A DNA stretch of 21,669 nt from Sandaracinaceae bacterium (GCA_012514415.1 JAAZAH010000226.1:1-21669); one strand, 5' to 3'. Counted from the stretch's first letter, positions 1 through 7,888 are shown. Notes: a model not told the origin generated them from the letters alone. Numbers and translations: made by a program.

Positions 1-1158
1 ATCATCGGCCTCGCCGTCAACATGAAGCTTCGCCTCAAAGGCCACTCGCTCCTGATGGATATCGGTGGCGGCAGCCTCGAGCTCAGCGAATTCATCGACC
101 TCCACCCGCGTTATTCAGCCTCGCTGCCTATCGGCACCGTCCGTTTCCTCGAAACCTTCCTGCGCCCCGACGCGCCCGTCTCTAAGAGCGAAGCAAAGCT
201 CATCAAGCGCTCCCTCGGGCGGCTCGTCCGCGGGGCCTCGCGCAATCTTTTAGCGCGTCCTTTTGATCGCCTTGTCGCCTCGGGCGGAAATTCGGAGGCG
301 GTCGCGAAACTCATCGGGGAAGGCGATGAGGTCCGCTCGTTCAAACTCCGCGACGCCGAGGCGCTCCTTGAAGAGATGGCCGCCATCACGCCCTCCGAGC
401 GAATGAAGCGTTTTGGCCTCAACGCCGATCGCGCCGACGTCATCGTCCCTGCGCTCTTTATGCTCGTTCACGTCGCCCGCTCCATCGCGCTCGATACCGT
501 CGACGTCCCTGGCGTGGGCATCCGCGAAGGCATCCTCCGCGAGCTCATCGAGGATCACTACCATCTCGAAGACGAAGTTCATACGCCCGAGACCATCCTC
601 GCATCGGCGCGCGCGCTGGGCGAACGTTTTCGCCTCGAGCGCCCTCATGCGGAACAGGTCCGTCGACTCTCACGCGTGCTCTTCGATGCCATCGCCAAAG
701 CGCATTCACTTGGCGCCCGCGATCGTCTCCTCCTCGAGCTCGCCGCCTACCTTCACGATCTCGGCGTCATCGTCAATCCCGAAGATCATCACAAGCACAG
801 CGAATACCTCATCGCGCATTCGAGTCTCCTCGGCATTACGCGCGAAGAGCGCGAGCTCGTCGCCATGCTCGCTCGCTTTCACAGGCGGAGCGGACCTAGC
901 GATCGACATCATGGATTTCGCGCCCTCGACAAGGAGCTCCAGCGGAGGATGCGACTGCTCGCCGGCATTGTCCGAGTTGCCGACGCGCTCGATCGCGAGC
1001 ATCGCTCCAAGATCGAAACGCTCGAAGCGACACTTCTCGCCGATCGACTGCTCCTTCGCCCGGTGAGCGAGGCATCGCTTGGGCTTGAGCGCTGGGCACT
1101 TCAGCGAAAATCCGATGTGCTCGAGGCGGCCCTCGGCGTGCCCATCGTTTGGGAATAA
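1..1158 (+). CDS. ppx: Exopolyphosphatase / guanosine pentaphosphatase (Ppx/GppA), 5' part missing
   Basis: The reading frame is open from the first base, so the N-terminal half of the ASKHA ATPase core lies outside the window. The second core motif DIGGGSLE is seen at about nt 58-81, the phosphate-binding glycine loop of the family. After the core (to about nt 530) follows an HD-type helical domain, with the HD pair at nt 754-759 (LHDLG) and a nearby HHKHSEYLI motif, as in long Ppx proteins. Family members release orthophosphate from polyphosphate chains or convert pppGpp to ppGpp in the cytoplasm; sequence alone cannot separate the two. It converges on the kinase gene with a 36-bp gap. The internal ATG at nt 22 is not the true start, since the coding pattern continues upstream of it. 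Confidence 0.9.
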   Translation: MIGLAVNMKLRLKGHSLLMDIGGGSLELSEFIDLHPRYSASLPIGTVRFLETFLRPDAPVSKSEAKLIKRSLGRLVRGASRNLLARPFDRLVASGGNSEAVAKLIGEGDEVRSFKLRDAEALLEEMAAITPSERMKRFGLNADRADVIVPALFMLVHVARSIALDTVDVPGVGIREGILRELIEDHYHLEDEVHTPETILASARALGERFRLERPHAEQVRRLSRVLFDAIAKAHSLGARDRLLLELAAYLHDLGVIVNPEDHHKHSEYLIAHSSLLGITREERELVAMLARFHRRSGPSDRHHGFRALDKELQRRMRLLAGIVRVADALDREHRSKIETLEATLLADRLLLRPVSEASLGLERWALQRKSDVLEAALGVPIVWE

Positions 1159-1172
1159 AAGGACGAGCCCGC

Positions 1173-1190
1173 CTTGTTCGGCCGAACGAG
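1173..1190. terminator. Hairpin between convergent ppx and kinase genes
   Basis: CTTGTTC, loop GGCC, GAACGAG gives a 7-bp stem with one G-U pair in the 36-bp convergent gap. No run of T follows on either strand, so it would be a weak or Rho-assisted terminator, or a barrier protecting both mRNA 3' ends. The function is inferred from position. Confidence 0.4.
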
Positions 1191-1194
1191 CTAC

Positions 1195-2901
1195 TCAGAG
1201 CACGGGCTTACGCCGGCTCCGCGGGGCATCCGAACGCTCGCTCAAGAATTCTTCTGCGAGCACCTCGCGGCATTCGGGACGGCCACGGAGATGATCGCTT
1301 AGAAGTTTCACCGCCTCGTAGAAATCCTTCTCGTACTCGAGCGCCTCGGCGACCCTCCGCTCAATTCGCTCGCGCCCGGCTTGGAGATCGGTCTCGAGCG
1401 CATCGCTATAGCGGCTAAGCTGCGTTCGAAGATCGCGGATCTGCTGCTGAAGGCCCTTGGCGTAACGTCGCCTCTCGTCGGCGCGCCGCTGAAATTCATC
1501 TTGGACCTCGCGGAGAGTCTCGGCGCGCGAGCGCGCAGCGCCGAGCCGCTCATAGATCTCGGGGCTCACCGCTCGCGCCTGACTCTTGATGTGCGCCTCG
1601 ATCTGAGTGTGGAGGGTCATCGCCTCGCGCCGCTGCACCGAAAGGGCGTTGAGCCTCTGTTCATGCGCCGCTGCTTCCCGAAGGGCACGGCTCTCTTCAC
1701 CGGCAAGCTCTTCAACTTTTCGGCCGATCTCTGCTCGAAGTGCGCGCCCCCGGGCCTCGATGGCGTCGAGCTTTCGCGAGTGGCTCGCCAGCTCGCCCTC
1801 AAGCCGAGAGGCCTTGGCCGCAAGCTCCCAGATCTTCGTCGCGGCCTCGTGAACGCTCTCGGGAGCGCGGCCGTTCGGATAGGCGCGCGCAACGGCGCGA
1901 ATGAAATTTGACGCCTGACGTGACCACTCGACGACGCCGGGGCTCGGAGCGGGCGGCGGGGGTGGAGGAGCGCTGGGTTGCGCGCTCTCGCCAGGCGTGA
2001 GCTCCCATCCCGTTGACGGGAGCGAGCGCTGAAGGAGCTTGAGCTCTTCACGAAGGTGGTGCCCGTCCCGATAGCGTTCGCGCGGATCTTTGGCGAGCAG
2101 TTTGAGCAGGATCTCTTCCGCTTTTTCGGGGAGATCGGGCCGAAGCGAGCGCGGACGCGGCGGGGGCGCGCTCCTTTGCATCTCAAGGAGGGTCTCGCGA
2201 TCGCTCGAGCGGAACGGAAGGCGCCCGGTGCACATTTCATAGAAGAGAATCCCGAGCGCGTAGAGATCCGACGTCGATGTCGCGTCTTCACCCCGCGCCT
2301 GCTCGGGAGACATGTATTCGGGTGTTCCAAAGACCGCTCCCTTCGGAGCGAGCCGGGGATCGCGCGTGAGCGCCGCGAGGCCAAAATCGAGGATCTTGAC
2401 GTAGTCCTGCCGCCCCCCTCGCACCGTCAGCATGATGTTATCGCTCTTCAGATCACGGTGGATCACACCGAGGTCATGCGCACGCGAAAGCGCCGCGATC
2501 ATCTGCTCAAGGATGTCGACGGCTCGCGCGATCGGCATCGGCCCTTTGGCAATCTCACTCGCGAGCGATCGGCCGAGGAGGTATTCCATCACAAGATAGA
2601 GTTCACCCTCTTCGGTCTCGCCCACGTCATGAATGTCGACGATATGCGCGTGATCGACACGGTTGGCCGCACGGGCCTCGCGGAGCATCCACGCCCTCAG
2701 ATGCGTCTCCTCCTTGAGGTCGGGACGGATGAGCTTGAGGGCGACGATCCGCTCGATGAGAACGTGTCTCGCGCGATAGACGACACCCATCCCCCCCTCG
2801 CCGAGGCGAGCCTCTAGGCGATAGCGTCCGGCGATCACCCGCCCGAGATAGGAATCCTTCGCCTTATCGCGCGGCGTGCTCGAGGTCTCACTCGTACTCA
2901 T
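1195..2901 (-). CDS. Hanks-type Ser/Thr protein kinase with C-terminal coiled coil
   Basis: This 568-aa protein has a full kinase domain at about residues 27-290. The glycine loop GEGGMGVVY is at 34-42, lysine K56 in VALKL, catalytic HRDLKSDN at 148-155, DFG at 172-174 and the activation-segment end MSPE at 197-200. A proline-rich linker (about 311-321) joins a region of some 220 residues rich in Glu, Arg, Ala and Leu (about 340-550) that reads as a long coiled coil. I see no membrane segment and no PASTA, TPR or sensor domain, so the enzyme should be cytosolic, with the tail acting in oligomerisation or partner binding. The start is an ATG with no clear Shine-Dalgarno. It diverges from the formylglutamate amidohydrolase gene. 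The substrate is unknown. Confidence 0.92.
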   Translation of the reverse strand: MSTSETSSTPRDKAKDSYLGRVIAGRYRLEARLGEGGMGVVYRARHVLIERIVALKLIRPDLKEETHLRAWMLREARAANRVDHAHIVDIHDVGETEEGELYLVMEYLLGRSLASEIAKGPMPIARAVDILEQMIAALSRAHDLGVIHRDLKSDNIMLTVRGGRQDYVKILDFGLAALTRDPRLAPKGAVFGTPEYMSPEQARGEDATSTSDLYALGILFYEMCTGRLPFRSSDRETLLEMQRSAPPPRPRSLRPDLPEKAEEILLKLLAKDPRERYRDGHHLREELKLLQRSLPSTGWELTPGESAQPSAPPPPPPAPSPGVVEWSRQASNFIRAVARAYPNGRAPESVHEAATKIWELAAKASRLEGELASHSRKLDAIEARGRALRAEIGRKVEELAGEESRALREAAAHEQRLNALSVQRREAMTLHTQIEAHIKSQARAVSPEIYERLGAARSRAETLREVQDEFQRRADERRRYAKGLQQQIRDLRTQLSRYSDALETDLQAGRERIERRVAEALEYEKDFYEAVKLLSDHLRGRPECREVLAEEFLSERSDAPRSRRKPVL

Positions 2902-3066
2902 GTTGGACAGCGCACAGCATACATGAGATGAGGCCGTTCTATGAAGTCTTCGATTGTCCTCGTCATTTTGGAGCGCTTCGTGATAAAGCTCTCAAGGTGC
3001 GCGTCGGCAATCGAGCTCCGATGTGATCGAGCGAAAAGACGCTCCTGATTGCCAAGCATTTCCTGG

Positions 3067-3918
3067 ATGAGCTTCGACCAAGACGAAGGCCCTATCGAGG
3101 GGCCGTTGATCCTCCAACGACCCCGGGGTCTGGAGGCGCCCCTCCTCATCGAGATCCCCCACGCGGGACTCGAGCTTCCAAGCGAGCTCGCGGCGTCCCG
3201 AGCGCTCGGGCGTTCGGCGCGGATGGCCGACGCCGATCTTTATGTCGATGAGCTTTATGAAGGCGCAACCGAGCTCGGCGCCACGGTTCTCATCGCCCGC
3301 TATTCACGTCATGTCGTCGATCTGAACCGCGCCGAAGACGATGTCGATCCGTCCATCGTCCCCGAACACCCTTCGCCCCGCGGCAGGCTCGCCCGCGGCG
3401 TCATCTGGAAGACCAGCATCGACGGCCTCCGCCTCCTCGACCGCCCCCTTCGCTTCGAAGAATACCGAGAGCGCATCGCCCGCTTCCATCGCCCTTACCA
3501 TCGGCAGCTTCGAGCCGAGCTCGACCGACTCCGCGAGCGCTTTGGCTTCGTCATCCTCCTCGCCGCCCACTCGATGCCTTCGCATGGGCGCAGCGTGAGC
3601 GGGGCCGCGCTCGTCCGCCGCGCCGACATCGTCCCCGGCACACGCGGCAGGACGAGCGCCGACTCCCGGATCATCGATCACATCGACGCCTTCTTCCGGG
3701 CCGCCGGTTATTCGATTCGGCATGACGATCCCTATCGTGGCGGGTACTCGACGGCCCATTACGGACGGCCTGCCGAAGGCTTTCACGCCGTCCAGATCGA
3801 GCTCAACCGCGGCCTTTATGTCGACGAGCGCAGTTTCGAAAGACTCGATCCCGGCTTCGAAAGGCTGAGGGGCGATCTGCGCGCGCTCATCGATTCGCTC
3901 GTCGGCCTTCGTCTCTGA
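3067..3918 (+). CDS. N-formylglutamate amidohydrolase family protein
   Basis: The 283-aa protein matches the N-formylglutamate deformylase (HutG-type) family along its whole length. Visible marks are IPHAG with H32, the ADADLYVDELY segment (about 55-64), SRHVVDLNR (80-88), LLAAHSMPSHG (164-174, H168), DIVPGTRG (187-194) and the C-terminal HAVQIELNRGLYVDE (240-254). These carry the metal and substrate ligands of a zinc-dependent carboxypeptidase-like fold. The family hydrolyses N-formyl-L-glutamate to formate and glutamate, the last step of one histidine-degradation route. No other hut gene is present, so the physiological substrate is uncertain. ATG at 3067 is preferred to the in-frame TTG at 3049; neither has a good ribosome-binding site. 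Confidence 0.88.
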   Translation: MSFDQDEGPIEGPLILQRPRGLEAPLLIEIPHAGLELPSELAASRALGRSARMADADLYVDELYEGATELGATVLIARYSRHVVDLNRAEDDVDPSIVPEHPSPRGRLARGVIWKTSIDGLRLLDRPLRFEEYRERIARFHRPYHRQLRAELDRLRERFGFVILLAAHSMPSHGRSVSGAALVRRADIVPGTRGRTSADSRIIDHIDAFFRAAGYSIRHDDPYRGGYSTAHYGRPAEGFHAVQIELNRGLYVDERSFERLDPGFERLRGDLRALIDSLVGLRL

Positions 3919-4018
3919 GAACGTGGAGCTCGACGAGGCCTCGCTCTTGCCGCCGAACGGGCCAGCCGACGAGGCCCGGCAACGTGAACGCTCGGCGGGC
4001 CCCGCGCAGGCGGCTATG

Positions 4019-4378
4019 CTATTCGAGCGTCGGATGCGACAGGCGCGGCTCGCTTCCGCGATCGGGCTGCTCGGAGCTCACCTCGAGGCGGTAGCGGCTA
4101 TTGGCCGTCTCGATATAATACGTCTTCTCGCCGCAGAGGTGGAGAACCCGCTTTACAGGCGTCGTGACGTATTCATGGAGGCCGTCGGGGAACTCGATGA
4201 CGAGGACCGAGCCCTTACGGGGAGGACGCAGCAAACGGCCAGCGACCGAGCGCCCGGATTTTCTGCCGATCTTTTTGAGGACGACATCCACGAGCATGAA
4301 GCTAGCATAGAGTGCCCCGTCCGCAAAAGACCCAACCTCTTCGAGCCGCGGATTTTTGGTAAGCCGATTTCTTGCCAC
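4019..4378 (-). CDS. Small conserved-looking protein of unknown function
   Basis: I do not recognise this protein. From the GTG at 4378 it is 119 aa. From the internal ATG at 4297 it is 92 aa, beginning MLVDVVLKK, and the protein-like part starts there. The core alternates basic residues and beta-strand-like stretches (GSVLVIEFPDGLHEY, TPVKRVLHL, KTYYIETANSRYRLEV), suggesting a small all-beta nucleic-acid- or ligand-binding domain. It has no signal peptide or membrane segment. It lies alone on the minus strand between two plus-strand genes, with its 3' end 100 bp from the amidohydrolase stop. Neither start has a clear Shine-Dalgarno. Support is the protein-like composition; the plus-strand frame over it looks much less protein-like. 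Confidence 0.6.
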   Translation of the reverse strand: MARNRLTKNPRLEEVGSFADGALYASFMLVDVVLKKIGRKSGRSVAGRLLRPPRKGSVLVIEFPDGLHEYVTTPVKRVLHLCGEKTYYIETANSRYRLEVSSEQPDRGSEPRLSHPTLE

Positions 4379-4477
4379 TCCGCGCCAGTTGTACTTATGT
4401 GGGATTTCGGATTGACGAAGGGCGAGCGGATGCGGTCTAATGAAGAATCGGGCTCAAAATGGCCCGTCGGGAATACG

Positions 4478-5341
4478 ATGATCCGCATTACCTTCTGGGG
4501 AGTTAGGGGCAGCGTCCCGGCACCCGGACCACAGACCAGTCATTTCGGCGGCAATACCAGCTGCGTGGAGATGCGCTGTGGCGAGGCTCGTATCATCTTT
4601 GATGCCGGCACGGGGATCCGTCTCCTCGGCTCGTCGATGCTTGCGTCGATGCCAACCGAGGCGCACCTTTTCTTTAGTCACGTCCATTGGGATCACATCC
4701 AAGGCTTTCCGTTTTTCGCGCCAGCCTTTATCCCCGGCAACACCTTCCATCTTTACGGCGCCAAGACTTCGAAGGGCGACATCGAATCCGCGATGCGTGG
4801 GCAGATGCAGGCCCCGTTCTTCCCCATCAGCGTCGATGACATGAAGAGCGAGCTGCATTTCCATACGATCGCCGCCGGTGAATCGATCGAGATCCCAGGC
4901 GGCGCGCGGGTGACCGCGGCTTCGGGGACGCATCCGGGCGGCGTGCTCGCTTACCGGGTCGATTACGCGGGCGCTTCGGCCGTCTACGCGACCGATACCG
5001 AACACAAGCCCGGACGCATCGATAAGCGCCTCCTCGAGCTCGCGCGCGGTGCCGACGTGTTGATTTACGATTCGATGTACACGCCGGAAGAATATCGCGG
5101 GGAGTCCACAGGCTTTTCGCGCGTGGGCTGGGGTCACTCGACTTTCGAAGCGGGCGCTCTCCTCGCCCGCGAGGCGGACATCGGTCGCTACATCCTTTTT
5201 CACCACGATCCGAATCAGACGGATGAGGATGTGCGCGAGAAAGAGCGGCGGGCGCGCGAACTCTTCGAGAATGCCGATTGCGCCTACGAGGGGATGAGCC
5301 TCGAGATCACGGCTGGGCGAGTCGCTCAGGCAGCAGGCTGA
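4478..5341 (+). CDS. MBL-fold metallohydrolase (PhnP/GVRGS-type)
   Basis: This 287-aa metallo-beta-lactamase-fold hydrolase begins MIRITFWGVRGSVP, the usual opening of the subgroup related to cyclic-phosphate phosphodiesterases. Metal ligands follow: HVHWDH at 68-73 (HxHxDH), H152 in GTHPGG, the TDTE aspartate D173, H220 in GWGHST, and the FHHDP motif at 241-245. A di-zinc phosphodiesterase or related hydrolase activity is likely; the substrate cannot be read. The same frame stays open upstream to 3923, but the ATG at 4478 gives the family-typical N-terminus. An alternative in-frame ATG near 4430 would add 16 residues. The last 16 bp overlap the end of the opposing sigma-factor gene. Confidence 0.9.
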   Translation: MIRITFWGVRGSVPAPGPQTSHFGGNTSCVEMRCGEARIIFDAGTGIRLLGSSMLASMPTEAHLFFSHVHWDHIQGFPFFAPAFIPGNTFHLYGAKTSKGDIESAMRGQMQAPFFPISVDDMKSELHFHTIAAGESIEIPGGARVTAASGTHPGGVLAYRVDYAGASAVYATDTEHKPGRIDKRLLELARGADVLIYDSMYTPEEYRGESTGFSRVGWGHSTFEAGALLAREADIGRYILFHHDPNQTDEDVREKERRARELFENADCAYEGMSLEITAGRVAQAAG

Positions 5342-6135
5342 AAATCCGCGAGCTCGCGGCGGAGCTTCTCTTTGGCGCGGGCTTCGAGCTGCCGGACGCG
5401 CTCTTTCGACACTCCGAATTCGACGCCGAGCTCTTCGAGGGTTGTCGGCTCGTCGGCAAGCATCCTCGCGTCGACGATCCGCCGCTCTCGCTCGCTCAGA
5501 CATTCGAGCGCTTGGCCGAGGGCCTTTCGGATCGCCATCCGCTCGTCGGCGCGGCTCACGCTGAGCTCGGGATCGGCGCCGCCCGCGGAGATTCTCTCGA
5601 GGAGGCTCTCGCGATCGTCGACCGTGAGATCGAGCGAGACATCCCCTTGCATCAGAAGAGGAAAGAGCATGGATGCCCGGGCGAGCGGCATCCCGCTCTT
5701 TTCGGCGAGGAGCTCTGCTCTCGCGATCGACTCGCGGCGAAACGCGCGCATGGCGCGCCGCTCCGTTCGCGTCGTGCCAAGGCGAACAATCCGGTAAGAG
5801 CGCACGACATAATCGCGAATCTCGGCGCGAATCCAATACGCGGCGTAGGTGACCAGTCGGCAGTTCTTATCGGGATCGAATTTCGCGGCGGCTTTAAGAA
5901 GTCCCAGGTTGCCTTGTTGGATGAGATCGTCGAGAGGGACGCCCCAGCGGCGGTATTCATGGGCGATCCGAATCACGAAGGGTAGGCTCGATTCGATAAG
6001 CGCTTCACCTGCCCGTTGATCGCCCTCGAGCCATCGCCGCGCAAGTTCGCGCTCTTCTTCTGGCGAAAGGATCCTCAGGTTGGAGAGAGACGCGCGGTAG
6101 CGGCAGTAGAGCGTAGGTTCGTCTAGAACAGCCAT
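5326..6135 (-). CDS. RpoH/SigB/SigC-like RNA polymerase sigma factor
   Basis: This 269-aa sigma-70-family protein has region 1.2/2.1 from about 23, region 2.2 DDLIQQGNLGLLKAA (69-83), and region 2.3-2.4 RLVTYAAYWIRAEIRDYVV (93-111). Region 4 ends in an HTH, TTLEELGVEFGVSKERVRQLE (231-251). The size and the sequence after region 2.4 (VRLGTT) match the RpoH class, which in Myxococcus includes the developmental sigmas SigB and SigC. The canonical RpoH box (QKKLFFNLR) is replaced by ERRAMRAFRR. The start is ATG 6135, set by GGAGG at 6146-6150; the frame is open further upstream but without such a site. It probably directs a stress or developmental regulon. Its 3' end overlaps the metallohydrolase gene by 16 bp. 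Confidence 0.92.
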   Translation of the reverse strand: MAVLDEPTLYCRYRASLSNLRILSPEEERELARRWLEGDQRAGEALIESSLPFVIRIAHEYRRWGVPLDDLIQQGNLGLLKAAAKFDPDKNCRLVTYAAYWIRAEIRDYVVRSYRIVRLGTTRTERRAMRAFRRESIARAELLAEKSGMPLARASMLFPLLMQGDVSLDLTVDDRESLLERISAGGADPELSVSRADERMAIRKALGQALECLSERERRIVDARMLADEPTTLEELGVEFGVSKERVRQLEARAKEKLRRELADFQPAA

Positions 6136-6145
6136 TGGATCGGAG

Positions 6146-6150
6146 CCTCC
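6146..6150 (-). promoter_or_regulatory. Ribosome binding site deciding the sigma-factor start
   Basis: GGAGG on the minus strand lies 10 nt before the ATG at 6135. It selects this start over the in-frame one at 6192, which would add 19 residues (MLGWHAPC...) that do not look like sigma-factor sequence. Confidence 0.6.
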
Positions 6151-6513
6151 AGTCGCCCACCTCCCAATGCATGGAGCGTGCCATCCAAGCATACGAAATC
6201 GGGAACGCCTAAGAACTCAGGCAGAATTCCGTGTCGATGCGCATTCGAGGCGAAGCGAAGGTCACGCGCACTCTGCTTAGACGCTCGGCGCCGTCGCCAT
6301 TTCGCCGCGGCATCCTGCCGCAGAACATCTCGCCCTTTGCGCGTCATCACCTTCAGGATGCGCACTCAAATTGGCTTTGAAAATCCTCAGATGAGGAGGA
6401 TTGCGTCCATTTCCCTAGGGTCAGATCGCGAAAATGGCGAGATGCAGTTCGGATTTGGACGGCTTGAGCTGTGTTTTTTGGTAGAAAGCGCGGTTTTCTG
6501 GCTCTCCTTTAGG

Positions 6514-6538
6514 ATCCCTCTTAGGGGTGTTTTCTTTT
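6514..6538 (+). terminator. Intrinsic terminator-like hairpin with U-rich tail
   Basis: ATCCCT, loop CTT, AGGGGT makes a short 6-bp stem (one G-U pair), followed by G and then TTTTCTTTT on the plus strand. The shape suits factor-independent termination. No plus-strand gene ends just upstream, so it may end a small transcript or act as a leader attenuator for the cytochrome-like gene. Confidence 0.4.
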
Positions 6539-6697
6539 CTCCATTGAATAAAACGCTCCGATTTCGAGTTGAACGGCAGCCCGCGGAAGGTATTGAGTGC
6601 TGCGCCGGGCGGGAGGGAATTGTGGAAAGAGGCGGACGAATGCGCATCTTCGGACCGGCGCCGCCAAGTCACATCCGGCGGGGAGGGCGAGGGGGGC

Positions 6698-7888
6698 ATG
6701 CGCCGTATATTCTTCGCGTTGGAAGAGGGGTTGGAAGAGGCCTTGGAAGCCGGCGGAGACGAGCGCGCACGGGGAGAGCTGCGCGGCGGAGGCCCGACGC
6801 GCCATCGCAATGCGTTGGCGCGCATCGTCAAAACGCCAAAAGCCCATCGGAGCGCGCCGCCCATCTCCTCGATCCGATGGCGCTGGCGCCGCGCTGCGTT
6901 CGCGATTGGGGCACTTTCCATCGTTTGCGCGGCAATGGGCGGGTGTCGCGCCGAGCTTGGAGAATGCGATGAGCGCGAGGCCTCAAAGATCGTCTTCATT
7001 GCCACCGACTCGCCCGCCGATCCCCGGCGGGGCGTGCCGATGTTTGCGGGACAAGCCTTGATGGTCACCAGCTGCGGCGGCGATCGCTTTTGTCATTCAT
7101 CTGCCGATATCGCGCCCGATCTTCGCTATGGCGTCCCGGATGGGCTCAGCTTGGATCCATCGCTCGCTTGCTACGACGCAAATGGATGCACGGAAGAAGA
7201 GCGCGCGAGGCTCGCCGCTGAACAAGCGCGGATCTTCGAGATGTCACGTGAGATCCTTCGAAGCGTGAGGCGTGGATCGATGCCCCCGAAGGGAACGCCA
7301 GTCCTCGAAGAGCGGACCGAGCGCATCGTCGATATCGGAACGAGCATGCAGCTTGAAGGAGCCGAAGAGGTTCCGCCGATCGGCACCCGCGAGGGCGATG
7401 AGATCCTGCGGAACTGGCTCGCATGTGGCGCGCCCGTGGTCGAATTCGCGGCCCTTCCGGCAGGGGGCCGCCCGGGCGATCCATGCGAGCAGGAAGAGGG
7501 TTCCGTCGGCGAGTGCCGGCGGCGCGTTTATGAGCCCGTGGCGCCCGATCCGACGTGGAGTTCGATTTACGAGGATGTGATTCGCCCGCTCTGCGGAATC
7601 AGCTGTCACGGCCCGACGCCGCCGAATTTCATCCAGGAGAGCGGGCTCGACCTTTCGGAGAAAGACCGCGCCTATGAAGCGCTCATCGATGAGGTCGCCA
7701 AGGGCAGAGATTGTGCCGGAATGGGCACGCTCATCATCCCGGGAAATTCGAACGATTCGCTCTTTATGGATAAGCTGGAGCCCACACCTCTTTGCGGCGA
7801 CCCCATGCCCTCGCTTGGACTGACCTTGGATCCGGCCATCCTCGACGTCCTCGCCGAGTGGATCGATCGCGGCGCTCCGGACGATTGA
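6698..7888 (+). CDS. Cytochrome c-like (PSCyt-type) envelope protein with two atypical heme motifs
   Basis: From ATG 6698 (GGGAGGG 10-17 nt upstream) the product is 396 aa. A hydrophobic segment at about 66-82 ends in AMGGC, a lipobox-like site with C83. Two repeats of a cytochrome c pattern follow. The first has CGGDRFCH (126-133) then SMPPKG (194-199). The second has CGISCH (299-304) then GDPMP (367-371) and a closing AEWIDRGAP. In this family the CH pair binds heme and the MP methionine is the distal ligand. Here the cysteines are spaced CX5CH and CX3CH rather than CXXCH. An alternative TTG start at 6815 would leave a more normal lipoprotein signal (Cys at 44) but lacks a ribosome site. 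It overlaps the next gene by one base (TGATG). Probable role: envelope electron transfer or a structural heme-like fold. Confidence 0.78.
   Translation: MRRIFFALEEGLEEALEAGGDERARGELRGGGPTRHRNALARIVKTPKAHRSAPPISSIRWRWRRAAFAIGALSIVCAAMGGCRAELGECDEREASKIVFIATDSPADPRRGVPMFAGQALMVTSCGGDRFCHSSADIAPDLRYGVPDGLSLDPSLACYDANGCTEEERARLAAEQARIFEMSREILRSVRRGSMPPKGTPVLEERTERIVDIGTSMQLEGAEEVPPIGTREGDEILRNWLACGAPVVEFAALPAGGRPGDPCEQEEGSVGECRRRVYEPVAPDPTWSSIYEDVIRPLCGISCHGPTPPNFIQESGLDLSEKDRAYEALIDEVAKGRDCAGMGTLIIPGNSNDSLFMDKLEPTPLCGDPMPSLGLTLDPAILDVLAEWIDRGAPDD

Larger units (their letters stand above)
6136..6697. other. 562-bp non-coding gap between sigma factor and cytochrome-like gene
   Basis: No convincing gene is seen on either strand; the open frames here are short or very Arg/Ser-rich. 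It must hold the divergent promoters for the sigma factor (-) and the cytochrome-like gene (+), but I could not pick a clear -35/-10 pair. A 5-bp stem TCCTC/GAGGA is at 6383-6396. The stretch 6471-6560 is AT-rich (40 of 90 bases are G or C) against a clearly GC-rich surround, and contains a terminator-like hairpin. Confidence 0.6.

Noticed and set aside
2902..3066. Search for a divergent promoter pair between kinase and amidohydrolase
   Set aside because: TATGCT occurs before the kinase ATG, but no -35 is found at a suitable distance. Not called.
3923..4477. In-frame upstream extension of the metallohydrolase
   Set aside because: The extension does not resemble the family, and it overlaps the more protein-like small minus-strand gene. 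The family N-terminus begins at 4478.
4454..5836. A 460-codon minus-strand frame across the metallohydrolase and sigma genes
   Set aside because: It is Arg/Ser/Ala-rich with no domain, and conflicts with two well-supported genes.
6123..6365. An 80-codon minus-strand frame overlapping the sigma start
   Set aside because: It has no recognisable protein character, and its end is the sigma gene read in another frame.
6178..6972. A 264-codon plus-strand frame through the sigma/cytochrome gap
   Set aside because: It is highly Arg-rich with low-complexity composition and runs out of frame through the cytochrome-like gene.
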